The notes under the pieces are model-generated. The model was not told the origin of the DNA, did not search any database, and saw only the letters and a program-made list of their open reading frames with translations. Source: Cyclaneusma minus (taxonomy: Eukaryota > Ascomycota > Leotiomycetes > Marthamycetales > Marthamycetaceae). From it: 64,000 bases of DNA. Below are positions 56,352 through 64,000 of the stretch, in pieces. Position 1 is the stretch's first letter, and the number at the start of each line of letters is the position of its first letter. A program made the translations under genes and the position numbers. The stretch covers positions 1,116,001 through 1,180,000 of the forward strand of contig JAKZHN010000001.1 in the NCBI GenBank assembly GCA_037179335.1, read 5' to 3'.

Positions 56352-58224
56352 ATGAGCTCCACGGAGACAGAGACGCGAAATGCTCCTGTGGGAAATATGG
56401 AGCAGGAGGATCTTTCGGCGACAGCACTCCTCGCGGCTCCTCTGACGCTACCTTGTGGCTTGGTGCTGCCAAACAGACTTGTCAAATGCCCTATGCAAGA
56501 AACGCTTGCTGAGCCCCCTTTCTACGACCCGCCGATTCCGGAATTCAAGAATTTGTATGGGAAGTGGGCAGCTTCGAAGTATGGGCTGTTGATTACAGGG
56601 CAGGTGCAAATTGACATCCGCTGTATGTTCTTACTCATCTACCCCTTTTCCACTCCCATCTTCATCATCATATATGTTTTATATATACCAATGAATGGAC
56701 GTTTATTTGTGTTGGACCGTGCTACAAGCAGTTGTCCACAGACTTTGCTTGCCTGGAAATGCCAATCACTGATTGTCGATACACATAGTTTTGTCCATCG
56801 CAGGAGATATCGTCTGCCATCCAGACTCCTTACAACCCTACCACCTCTCCAAATGGCACACCTGGGCGTCCATCGCTCAATCCGCCGGAACACCCTGTAT
56901 CGTCCAACTCGCACACCCAGGCCGCATGTCTCCCGCCGGCGCCGGTTCTCGTCCCTCCACCATGTCCCCACTCTGTCCCTCCTCCGTGCCCGTCACCGTT
57001 GGCACATCCTACATTGACAAACTGGCCGTAAAATCCATTCTCGGAGTACCAAAGGCTATGGCACTCGAAGAGATTGATGATGTTGTGGAAGATTTTAAGA
57101 GAGGCGTGAGGGTGGCGTATAGAGCGGGCTTTAAGGGGGTGCAGATTCATGGCGCGCATGGGTTTTTGGTGTCTCAGTTTTTGAGTCCGCATACGAATCG
57201 GAGGACGGACGATTATGGCGGCAGCCCCGAGAAGCGCTTGCGGTTTTTGCAGAGGATTGTGGAAGAATCATACGCGGTTATTCAAAACGAATTTGCTGCT
57301 AGCGAGAATGGGAAAAGAGAGAAGGGGGATCCAGAGGATGAAAGCAAAGTGGAGACGAAGAAGGGCTTCTGTCTGAGCGTGAAGTTGAATTCGGGCGATT
57401 ACATGGCTTCCGGTGGCCTTTCCCAAGACGAAGCGTTGGAACAGGTGCGCTGGCTCCTTAGCTGTGGGAAAGTGGACTTGGTGGAAATCAGTGGCGGGAA
57501 TGCGGAGCAGAGTAACAGTGGCTTGCATAACAGTTTTGGGAAGGTGAGCCATGAGGCGAATAACACAGGCACGATCAAGGAAAGCACGAGGGTACGAGAA
57601 GCGTTTTTTGCGGAGTTTGCTGAAAGAGTTAAGGGGTTGGTTGAGAAGCTGTTTGCAGAGCCTGAAGTGCCGGATTCTGATGGAGAGGAGGATTGGATCG
57701 AGAAGAAGGTGTTGCAGCCGCCAAACCGCCCAGCGATCCAGCTGAGTGGCGGGTTTCGCACGAGGGTTGGCATGGCGGCGAGTATCTACAGTGGTTTGAC
57801 GGATCTTTGCGGTCTGGGCAGAGCGGCGGTGCTTGAACCTGATTTACCTGCTAAGGTCTTGTTGAAGGACGAAGTGAAGGATGAAAAGGCAATGGCGAAG
57901 CCCCACATGGTCAGGGGATTGTGGTTGGCGAACTGGGTGCCGGCGAAGGTAGTGGGCAGTGGCTTGCCGATTCAATTCTTCTATTGGAATATGCGGCGCT
58001 TGGGAAGGGGGGAGAAGCCGAGTCCGGAGACGACGTTAGCGGGGATGGTGGGGAGTGAAGTGCTGGAGAGTCTGAGGGGTTTGGTTGGAAGGTGGGTGGA
58101 ACGGGTTGGGAAGCTGGTTGGTGGGAGTGAGAGACTGACACTGGCTGATGACATTCCCGAGAAGCATGAGAATGGAGTGCGCGGGGGTGTGGAGGAGGTG
58201 GTGGTGTTAGGCGTAAAGGCGTAG
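56352..58224 (+). CDS. NADH:flavin oxidoreductase, Old Yellow Enzyme family
   Basis: Two exons, 56352-56622 and 56789-58224 (166-nt GT-AG intron joining QVQIDIR to FLSIAGDIVCHPD); 568 residues. The FMN-binding TIM barrel shows LPNRLVKCPMQE near the start, KYGLLITGQVQID, IVQLAHPGRMSP, GVQIHGAHGFLVSQFLSPHTN with NRRTDDYGGSPEKRLRF, KLNSGDYM and LSGGFR. This is the class that reduces activated alkenes with NAD(P)H. An insertion rich in Glu/Lys/Asp lies at about residues 225-245, and the C-terminus has an extra amphipathic segment. An upstream in-frame ATG at 56157 would add 65 residues with one or two hydrophobic helices (FSFLFLLLLVPASVFAYLL), so a membrane-bound form is possible. Substrate unknown. 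Confidence 0.87.
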
Positions 58225-58964
58225 ATATTCGCAGGCAGTTGGTTGGAAAGAAAAAATGGCATGAGCATTTTGAAAGCTGCGGCGCGGGAAACGAAGACGA
58301 AGTATAAGGTGGAAATTTGGATGTCTACTCTCTAGGTTCTTGGATCTGTGTTTAGAATGTTGGTCAGCTTTCGATTGTGAGACTGAGCTCTGGGGTTTGC
58401 TTAGTATTTGCTGATAAAAGGACAAGCTAAACCGAATCGGAATACTTCCCTGTATTCTTCTCCTGTTTGAACCGCCGTTTGGAAATGAGCGTGCTGCATG
58501 TGGCAGTAATAAAAACGGGTTCCCCAATTATTTGGAATATTCCTAGTCATCGAGGATACTCCTAATCATTGAGAATGTTCTTGAGCAATTTTGGAAGGGG
58601 AGGGGGGGTGGTTCCTGATCATTAGGGGGCTCCTAATTACTGGAGATTTTTCTGATTACTTGGTATTTTCTACACTACAAGAGATATATTCCAAACCCGG
58701 CGTCCCAGAGGAACGGCTTGTGCCTTTTATTCAAAGTGGTAGCCTTATTGAGCTTATTTGCCCTGTATTTCACAACTCCAGTCGGATTCAACTCGCCCCA
58801 ACAAAAGGTCTAGATGGTAAGACAACGAGCACTTATATTCCAATGACTAAGTCACGTGGTCAGATGGTCAGATTGCATGCCGCCGTGGTTACACAAAGGC
58901 TCCCACGACATCCTCCGTCCCTTCACCTTCAAACTGAGAACCACAAAACCAAAATCAAACCAAC
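58225..58964. other. intergenic with repeat cluster F
   Basis: No gene recognised. The 19-bp repeat occupies about 58520-58680. Confidence 0.5.
58520..58680. repeat. 19-bp-type dispersed repeat, cluster F
   Basis: CCCAATTATTTGGAATATT, CCTAGTCATCGAGGATACT, CCTAATCATTGAGAATGTT, then CTCCTAATTACTGGAGATTTTTCTGATTACTTGGTATTTT after a short interruption. Confidence 0.75.
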
Positions 58965-59553
58965 ATGTCGTCATCCACGAGCCAAACTCTAGCTCTCGCG
59001 GAGTCAGTTCCGCCAAACTCACTTCTCCCCCACTGGCACCCCATACGACAAGATTGTCATCGGCGCCACCATCTTCAAAGGCAACAGGCTCCTCCTCCTC
59101 AAGCGCGCCGCCCACGAGATATACTACCCGAATGTCTGGGAGCTCCCGAGCGGCAAGTTCGACGACACAGATACATCCGTACCCTAGCTCATGCCCTCAG
59201 TCGCGAAGTCAAAGAAGAATCAAGAAACGTCGCTTGTAGTTTCCAAAGTCAAGCAAGAGCTGCTGCCTCCTTTCGAGTACGAGACAGAGAAGAAGGTTAA
59301 TGAGGTTAAGGAGACCAAGTCGTGCGTGCAGGTCAATTTAGTCGTGGAAGTGGCAGATGGTGAAGTGCAGATGAATCCCGAGGAGCATTCGGAATACATC
59401 TGGGCTGCAGAGGAGGACCTGGAGGGCTTGGAGATGACGGCTGGGATGAGTGAGCTAGTTGGTCGTGCTTTCGCCCAAGTGTTGAAGGATGTTGGTTTTC
59501 GAAAGTACCTAGGATTGTGGGCTTTGAACGAGGACGGCTTTGCCATGCTGTGA
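58965..59553 (+). pseudogene. Broken Nudix hydrolase gene, paralogue of the next gene
   Basis: Pieces of one Nudix protein lie in two frames. One reads GTPYDKIVIGATIFKGNRLL, then AAHEIYYPNVWELPSGKFDD and hits TAG at 59185-59187. The Nudix-helix equivalent ALSREVKEES is in a shifted frame at about 59190-59225. The original frame then resumes with SLVVSKVKQELLPPFEY and CVQVNLVVEV...EYIWAAEEDLE. At least two shifts therefore fall in the catalytic box, plus uncertainty at the 5' end. No intron explains them. The following gene has the same start pattern (YETIIVGAAIF), so the two are duplicates. Confidence 0.6.
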
Positions 59554-59976
59554 TTGCTCAGTGAATGAAAGAACTATGTGTCCGTTCCAGATCAATTTCT
59601 GGATGTCATGTTATCCCAAATGACATGGATCGTCCAGGTGACTTGGGGCTACTCCAAGTGACTCGGAATATCCCAAAAGATTGGAGATATTTCCGATTAC
59701 TTGCGATATTCCAGGGAATTTGAGGAACTCGATGTATTTCAGGAAGGAATATATCAAGGCTGCTGGAATTCCCCAAGTCACTTGGAATATCCGTAATGAT
59801 GATATTTTCTTTCTCCCCGTCCGACTGTGCCGGCAGTCTCTTTGCGACATGCCCCTTCCTTGTCCACAAATAAACAACCTTCCTGCTACAAAAGACAGTG
59901 CAAACCGGGCCTTTTGCCAGAACCACCACATCCTCTTAAACAATTGAAACGCTCATCCAACAGCCAACAACTCACC
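59554..59976. repeat. spacer with 19-bp-type dispersed repeat, cluster G
   Basis: From about 59600 to 59800 the spacer carries units such as CCAGGTGACTTGGGGCTACT, CCAAGTGACTCGGAATATC, CCGATTACTTGCGATATTCC and CCCAAGTCACTTGGAATATCC. Both orientations are mixed. The rest is leader of the next gene. Confidence 0.7.
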
Positions 59977-61053
59977 ATGGCTTACCCCCAGCCACCCGCA
60001 TCTTCAGTCCCTGCTGTCCCCACAATCACGCCCAGGAGCCTCCCGCCCAAGAACCTCACCTTCAACCTCAAGGAGCTCCGCGGTACCTATCTGTCTTCCG
60101 CCCATAATCTCTACGAAACTATCATCGTCGGCGCTGCTATTTTCCATACCCCAGAGCCGCCGCAGCAAGCGTACCAAGCTCGGCCGGCCACATCGACCCA
60201 GAAAAATCCAGCTGCCAGACTTCAACCATCTCCGCCAGCGACCACGAACGGGTCCAGCACGCTCCGCGCCAATGCTCCAGCTTGGCAACCGTCCGACGAA
60301 ACCCTAGCTCAAAAATTGTCACGATTGCATGTTGAGGCTCCGGCCAGGACTCCACCATGGGGGGCACACCCTTACCCGCCTGCACCCAATTCTATGCCGA
60401 AATCGATACTCAAGAATGGTTCCGGTTATCAGAAGGCTCTGGCTGCCGCCACTCGCCCATATCCAGGCCCTTACCCGCCTGCACCCAATTCTATGCCGAA
60501 ATCGATACTCAAGAATGGTTCCGCTCATCAGAATGTTGCTGCCACTCCCAAATATGTACCCATACCCGTGCCAAAGTCGATACTCAAGGGAACTTCCCAA
60601 TATCAGTCTCAGCGCAAGCAAGAGCCGCCTCCAAGGATTTTACTGGTCAAATATGCTACGGCACAACCGGCCAACTGGAACTTATTTGAGTTGCCTGGTG
60701 GTAGGATGGTTCCCCAAGATCTCACTATTCCAGGTGCGCTGGTTAGGCGCGTGAAAGAGATTACGGGACTGGACGCTATCAAGGTTGTGGGAGAGGTCGG
60801 GGGTGGGCTGGAACTCCTGTATATGACGAGGAATGCGAATATGGTAGGTGAGATTAGGATGTTGCAGGTCTCTTTTGTTGTCGATGTCAAGGAAGAGGGG
60901 ATACTTACGATGGGAAGAGGATCTGCGATGGGAACAGAAGTAGCGGAGTATTGCTGGGCTGAGGAGTGGGAGTTGTGCAGGGTGCCGATGGCGGCGGAGA
61001 TGAGGAAGATGGTGAAGGAGGCGTTCAAGGTGAGAAAGGAGAGACATGTTTGA
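59977..61053 (+). CDS. Nudix-fold protein with degenerate catalytic box and Pro-rich insert
   Basis: Intronless from the ATG at 59977, 358 residues. The first Nudix strand (YETIIVGAAIFH) is separated from the rest by an approximately 160-residue Pro/Ala/Ser-rich insert, which carries a 33-residue repeat with PNSMPKSILKNGS twice and a third, weaker PKSILKGTS. The domain resumes with RILLVKYATAQPANWNLFELPGG. The Nudix-box position reads GALVRRVKEITGL instead of the consensus REVxEExGL: the first catalytic Glu is Arg and the EE pair is EI. This suggests loss of hydrolase activity and perhaps a binding role. Its neighbour upstream is a broken paralogue. Cellular role unknown. Confidence 0.7.
   Translation: MAYPQPPASSVPAVPTITPRSLPPKNLTFNLKELRGTYLSSAHNLYETIIVGAAIFHTPEPPQQAYQARPATSTQKNPAARLQPSPPATTNGSSTLRANAPAWQPSDETLAQKLSRLHVEAPARTPPWGAHPYPPAPNSMPKSILKNGSGYQKALAAATRPYPGPYPPAPNSMPKSILKNGSAHQNVAATPKYVPIPVPKSILKGTSQYQSQRKQEPPPRILLVKYATAQPANWNLFELPGGRMVPQDLTIPGALVRRVKEITGLDAIKVVGEVGGGLELLYMTRNANMVGEIRMLQVSFVVDVKEEGILTMGRGSAMGTEVAEYCWAEEWELCRVPMAAEMRKMVKEAFKVRKERHV
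60369..60523 (+). repeat. 99-bp-period direct repeat inside the Nudix-fold gene
   Basis: 56 identical bases at 60369-60424 and 60468-60523, period 99 bp (33 codons), encoding PYPPAPNSMPKSILKNGS. Perfect identity at the DNA level means a recent duplication. A third degenerate SILK unit follows at about 60558-60606. Confidence 0.9.
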
Positions 61054-62201
61054 TTTGGTGTGGAAAGAGACGTGGAGGCCTGCTTTGGGCTGAGCTTGGG
61101 CGTTTGTCACATAGTGTTGATCACACTAGAAGCATGTTGAGTTTTGTTAATGAAGTTTGGAAGCAAATCGAGTGACCGTGAATCCGTAATGTATTGCTAC
61201 TAATTATATAGGCTCGTCACCTGTTAGAAGTGTCCAAGCTCTTAGCGCGGCTTAGTCAGCATGGAGTCCTATATATGCGCTGAGAGATTGGGCCAAGAGC
61301 TCTTTTCTCTTCAGTCTTCCTTCTATCCTTTTCAGGAGCTTCTGGGTGCTTAGCAACATCACCCAATAAACTCCTGTCACAATTCTTGAGTTGTTCACTT
61401 GTGCTCCGTATTACAAATTCTAATCACTTGGATATCCGTTGATTATTCTTCTTTCAATCACTCAGATGTCTCCCGATTACTTGAGCTCTTGTGTAGTATT
61501 TGAACTTGTTCCGATTACTTGGATTTCTCCCAATTTCTCGGATATCCCAAGATTACTTGGAGTTTCTCAATTACTTGGATTTACCCCAATTACCTATTTT
61601 TTCGAATCGATGACTGGGCTTCAATTCGAGACTGTGTTAGGGTCTCAGGGACTTCTTCGTCCGCGAGGCAAGCATCCAAGAAATTAATGTTGCGTTGGTT
61701 GACATCTCTACTTCTTTTGTCCAGAAGATTGTAATGCTTCCATCATGCCAAAGCTGAAAGTGTCATCGGTGCTCACTTATTTAATTTGCGATTTTCCCTG
61801 CTCCTTTGTTCCCGTCTTATGTTAGAGTGTGGATTTTTATTTGCCCACATGATTGGTTCAAGCTTCGCCATACCTCAAGCATCTCGCAGACATGGGATCA
61901 GCTTTGGTCCAATTATTATCGATTTTCAGATATTGAGTTTTGAGGATTGAGGCAAGTCGCCGGATTCGGAAAAGTCGGCTCAAAGAAAGAGGTGCTGCTG
62001 TGGTGATGTTAAGGGGCTGATGAGGAGTGGTGTCCTTTGTCAAGAGTGGAGACGGGCTTTGAGGCACTCTGATAAAGAGAGCTTGGACATTCGGAGCGTA
62101 TTGAGATATTCTATCTCTGACTGAAAGACTTCGATATAAGATCCACAACTCCAGACTTGAGCTACTCCAGAACAGAACATCAGAAAGTCGGACACGACAT
62201 C
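61054..62201. other. intergenic with repeat cluster H
   Basis: No gene recognised. Cluster H of the 19-bp repeat lies at about 61415-61605. Confidence 0.5.
61415..61605. repeat. 19-bp-type dispersed repeat, cluster H
   Basis: Units include CTAATCACTTGGATATCCG, CAATCACTCAGATGTCTCC, CGATTACTTGAGCTC, CCGATTACTTGGATTTCTC, CCAATTTCTCGGATATCCC, AAGATTACTTGGAGTTTCTC and AATTACTTGGATTTACCCC. Most are in one orientation. Confidence 0.8.
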
Positions 62202-63941
62202 ATGTCGAGCTCAACTTCACCTACGTCGCCTACAAAGACAGCATTCGATTTAGTTTCCAAGCTAGCGAACAATGTCGAGGCCACGTTGGGCGCGAGAGAC
62301 GAAAAGCCTGGTGGCTTCTATCTGCCCAACGAGCTTTGGGAAATCGTCGCAGGGAACCTTGACCTCGAGACCCTCCTGAACTTCCGTCTGGATTCCAAGT
62401 TATACGACGCTCTCTTCAGATCCCATTTGCATCGCAATGTCAAGCTGATGGTATGCCGCGAAAGCTACGACAGGTTTAGGGCCATAGCTGCAGACCCGGA
62501 ATTTGCAACTAATGTCAGAAACCTTCAGATCTATGATACCACGTGGCACGAAACCGATCGCTGGGTGAAGGATGAGCCTCTACCGTCAGATAATTCCGAG
62601 CTGCCATTGGCTATGCGGAGAGACCGCTTCCACGACCAGACTTACCCCCCCAAAGACATGACGCCGGAGCAAGGGGAACAACAATGGATAGCATGGCTTG
62701 AGCATCTCAGACAATGGCATGAAATGCTGCGAGTAGCCGAGGATATTTCCTTATATCAACTGATCACACCAAGCAGATTCCCCAAGTTGGCATCGATCGA
62801 GTTTCTGGATATCATGGGAGCTGACTGGGAAGGGAGCCCTCGATATAAACTCTGGAATCGGATTCTGGACAGGATCGGGCAACGCCCCTCGCGCGGTAAT
62901 ACGCAAAATGCTGTGTACTGGTCTAATGGACGGTTGATTTCCACGGCCCTGCTCGCGCTTGGCGGAACGAAGTCACGTATTCGTCATTTGAATATCCGTG
63001 AATTTTGTCCGGTGACCGTGGTCTGTTACCCGCAAGGCGTAGTGCGGGGGATGAAGCAGGCTATTGAGCATCTCGAAACGCTGAACATCTCATGGCAAAC
63101 CGAGTTTACTATTGATAAACCGTGGGATTGGGCAAGCCGCCCCGGTGCTCTTCTAGGATATTATGAGTCAAGGGATCAGTGGGATACGATCTTCGAACAG
63201 TCAGCCAAGAACCACGACATCGCAAAATGGTTAGGATATGCAAAGAATTTGCGGGAAATGCACATGCAATTTGAGTTCGATGAGTTCAAACCTGCCGCAG
63301 CAGACGAGGTCGAGGAACTGAGCACGTTTGTTGGGAATCAACACTGGCCAAGACTCGAGGTAGTCAGTTTCAAGAATCTGAGATTCATTGAAGACGAGCT
63401 ACTGGATTTTGTTATGCGCCACAAAGCCACGTTAAAATCTTTAACGCTCGAGGATATTAAAATGCTCGGAGGATCCTGGTCGTCCTTTTTTCAGTCCCTT
63501 CGGGAAGCGGTTGCGGACGGGTCTCTAGTACTTGAACACCTCAGCCTGTATCATGAGTTTATATCTTACGACGACGTTTGGCATTCAATGGGTTTGACCC
63601 CGTATGGTATGGAGCCCGCGGACTCTCTAAAAAGGTTTAGTCGGAACGACTCCGAGGACGAGAAGAAACCGGGCCCCAAGAGAAGTACACCGCTTGGTGA
63701 AACAGTCGTAAAATACGTACTGGGAGAGATCTCTACATACGACTGGGATGATTATGACCATAACGGCGAATTGACAACCGCCGCAAAGATTCGAGGTCTT
63801 TCGGATGACGAGAAGAGAAATACTATAAGGCGGGATGCCATCAAAGAAACCGCAAGATGGGATTATAGCCAAGACGACTGCAAAAAGATTGCCAACAAGT
63901 TAATGAGAGACTGTCATTGGGATGATGTGGTTGCCATGTAA
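62202..63941 (+). CDS. F-box-like protein
   Basis: Single ORF of 579 residues from the first ATG at 62202. After a Ser/Thr-rich start, FYLPNELWEIVAGNLDLETLLNFRLDSK resembles an F-box (residues about 40-80), which would link to Skp1 in an SCF ubiquitin ligase. The remainder is helical and Leu-rich with a few repeat-like segments (NVRNLQIYD, SRIRHLNIREF, LKSLTLEDIKML, VLEHLSLYHEF) typical of the degenerate leucine-rich repeats in fungal F-box families. The stop codon lies in CAT-GTAAGT, a consensus 5' splice site, so the true gene may continue past 63941 and the window end. Substrate unknown. Confidence 0.7.
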   Translation: MSSSTSPTSPTKTAFDLVSKLANNVEATLGARDEKPGGFYLPNELWEIVAGNLDLETLLNFRLDSKLYDALFRSHLHRNVKLMVCRESYDRFRAIAADPEFATNVRNLQIYDTTWHETDRWVKDEPLPSDNSELPLAMRRDRFHDQTYPPKDMTPEQGEQQWIAWLEHLRQWHEMLRVAEDISLYQLITPSRFPKLASIEFLDIMGADWEGSPRYKLWNRILDRIGQRPSRGNTQNAVYWSNGRLISTALLALGGTKSRIRHLNIREFCPVTVVCYPQGVVRGMKQAIEHLETLNISWQTEFTIDKPWDWASRPGALLGYYESRDQWDTIFEQSAKNHDIAKWLGYAKNLREMHMQFEFDEFKPAAADEVEELSTFVGNQHWPRLEVVSFKNLRFIEDELLDFVMRHKATLKSLTLEDIKMLGGSWSSFFQSLREAVADGSLVLEHLSLYHEFISYDDVWHSMGLTPYGMEPADSLKRFSRNDSEDEKKPGPKRSTPLGETVVKYVLGEISTYDWDDYDHNGELTTAAKIRGLSDDEKRNTIRRDAIKETARWDYSQDDCKKIANKLMRDCHWDDVVAM

Positions 63942-64000
63942 GTCGCTTACCACAACATCTATATCCCACTCCCGTTATATGCCCACATATACTGATTCCC

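Overview
The window is nuclear DNA of a filamentous ascomycete (Pezizomycotina). The evidence is short GT-AG introns of about 47-170 nt, fungal-only families (DUF3431, Zn2Cys6 regulator, Hsp104, Rdh54, Mhr1/mL67), and a 12.7-kb block whose AT bias and C-to-T / G-to-A transitions look like repeat-induced point mutation (RIP). I cannot place the species more closely.

Layout. 0.1-1.6 kb: DUF3431 membrane-anchored protein (+). 2.6-3.9 kb: mitochondrial mL67/Mhr1 (-). 4.9-7.7 kb: Hsp104 (+), preceded by heat-shock-element-like sites and a TATA box. 8.1-9.8 kb: Xaa-Pro aminopeptidase/prolidase (-). 10.06-22.76 kb: one insertion made of nested transposons, namely an outer Ty1/copia element (193-bp LTRs, TSD GTATG), an inner Ty1/copia element (190/194-bp LTRs, TSD ATTTT) and a 1.37-kb tRNA-headed SINE-like element with an 11-bp TSD. 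22.8-24.3 kb: multi-pass membrane protein (-). 25.7-29.1 kb: a methyltransferase remnant abutting NRDE2 (-). 29.7-32.8 kb: RDH54 (+), divergent from NRDE2. 33.5-35.3 kb: AMP-dependent acyl-CoA synthetase (+). 35.7-39.6 kb: two divergent paralogues, one intact (-) and one broken by a 140-bp hAT-like MITE plus a 1-nt frameshift (+). 40.4-41.6 kb: seven-helix membrane protein (+). 43.3-45.0 kb: PRI2 DNA primase large subunit (+). 46.4-48.4 kb: Zn2Cys6 transcription factor (-), with about 5 kb of apparently empty upstream DNA. 53.5-54.9 kb: secreted, probably GPI-anchored DUF7729-like protein (+). 56.4-58.2 kb: Old Yellow Enzyme-type flavin oxidoreductase (+). 59-61 kb: two Nudix relatives, one broken and one with a degenerate catalytic box. 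62.2-63.9 kb: F-box-like protein (+).

The genes form no obvious pathway cluster: this is housekeeping plus accessory fungal DNA. DNA/RNA maintenance genes (NRDE2, RDH54, PRI2) and stress proteolysis/chaperone genes lie beside transposons.

The most unusual signals are non-coding. They are (i) a degenerate approximately 19-bp repeat (core resembling AATCACTTGGGATATTCC) recurring in at least eight intergenic clusters; (ii) mirror-image RIP damage in the two LTRs of both retroelements, with the outer ends spared; (iii) the long tRNA-headed retroposon; (iv) a perfect 29-bp-arm hairpin upstream of Hsp104; and (v) several MITE-like elements. All gene models below with introns were spliced by eye from reading frames and splice sites.
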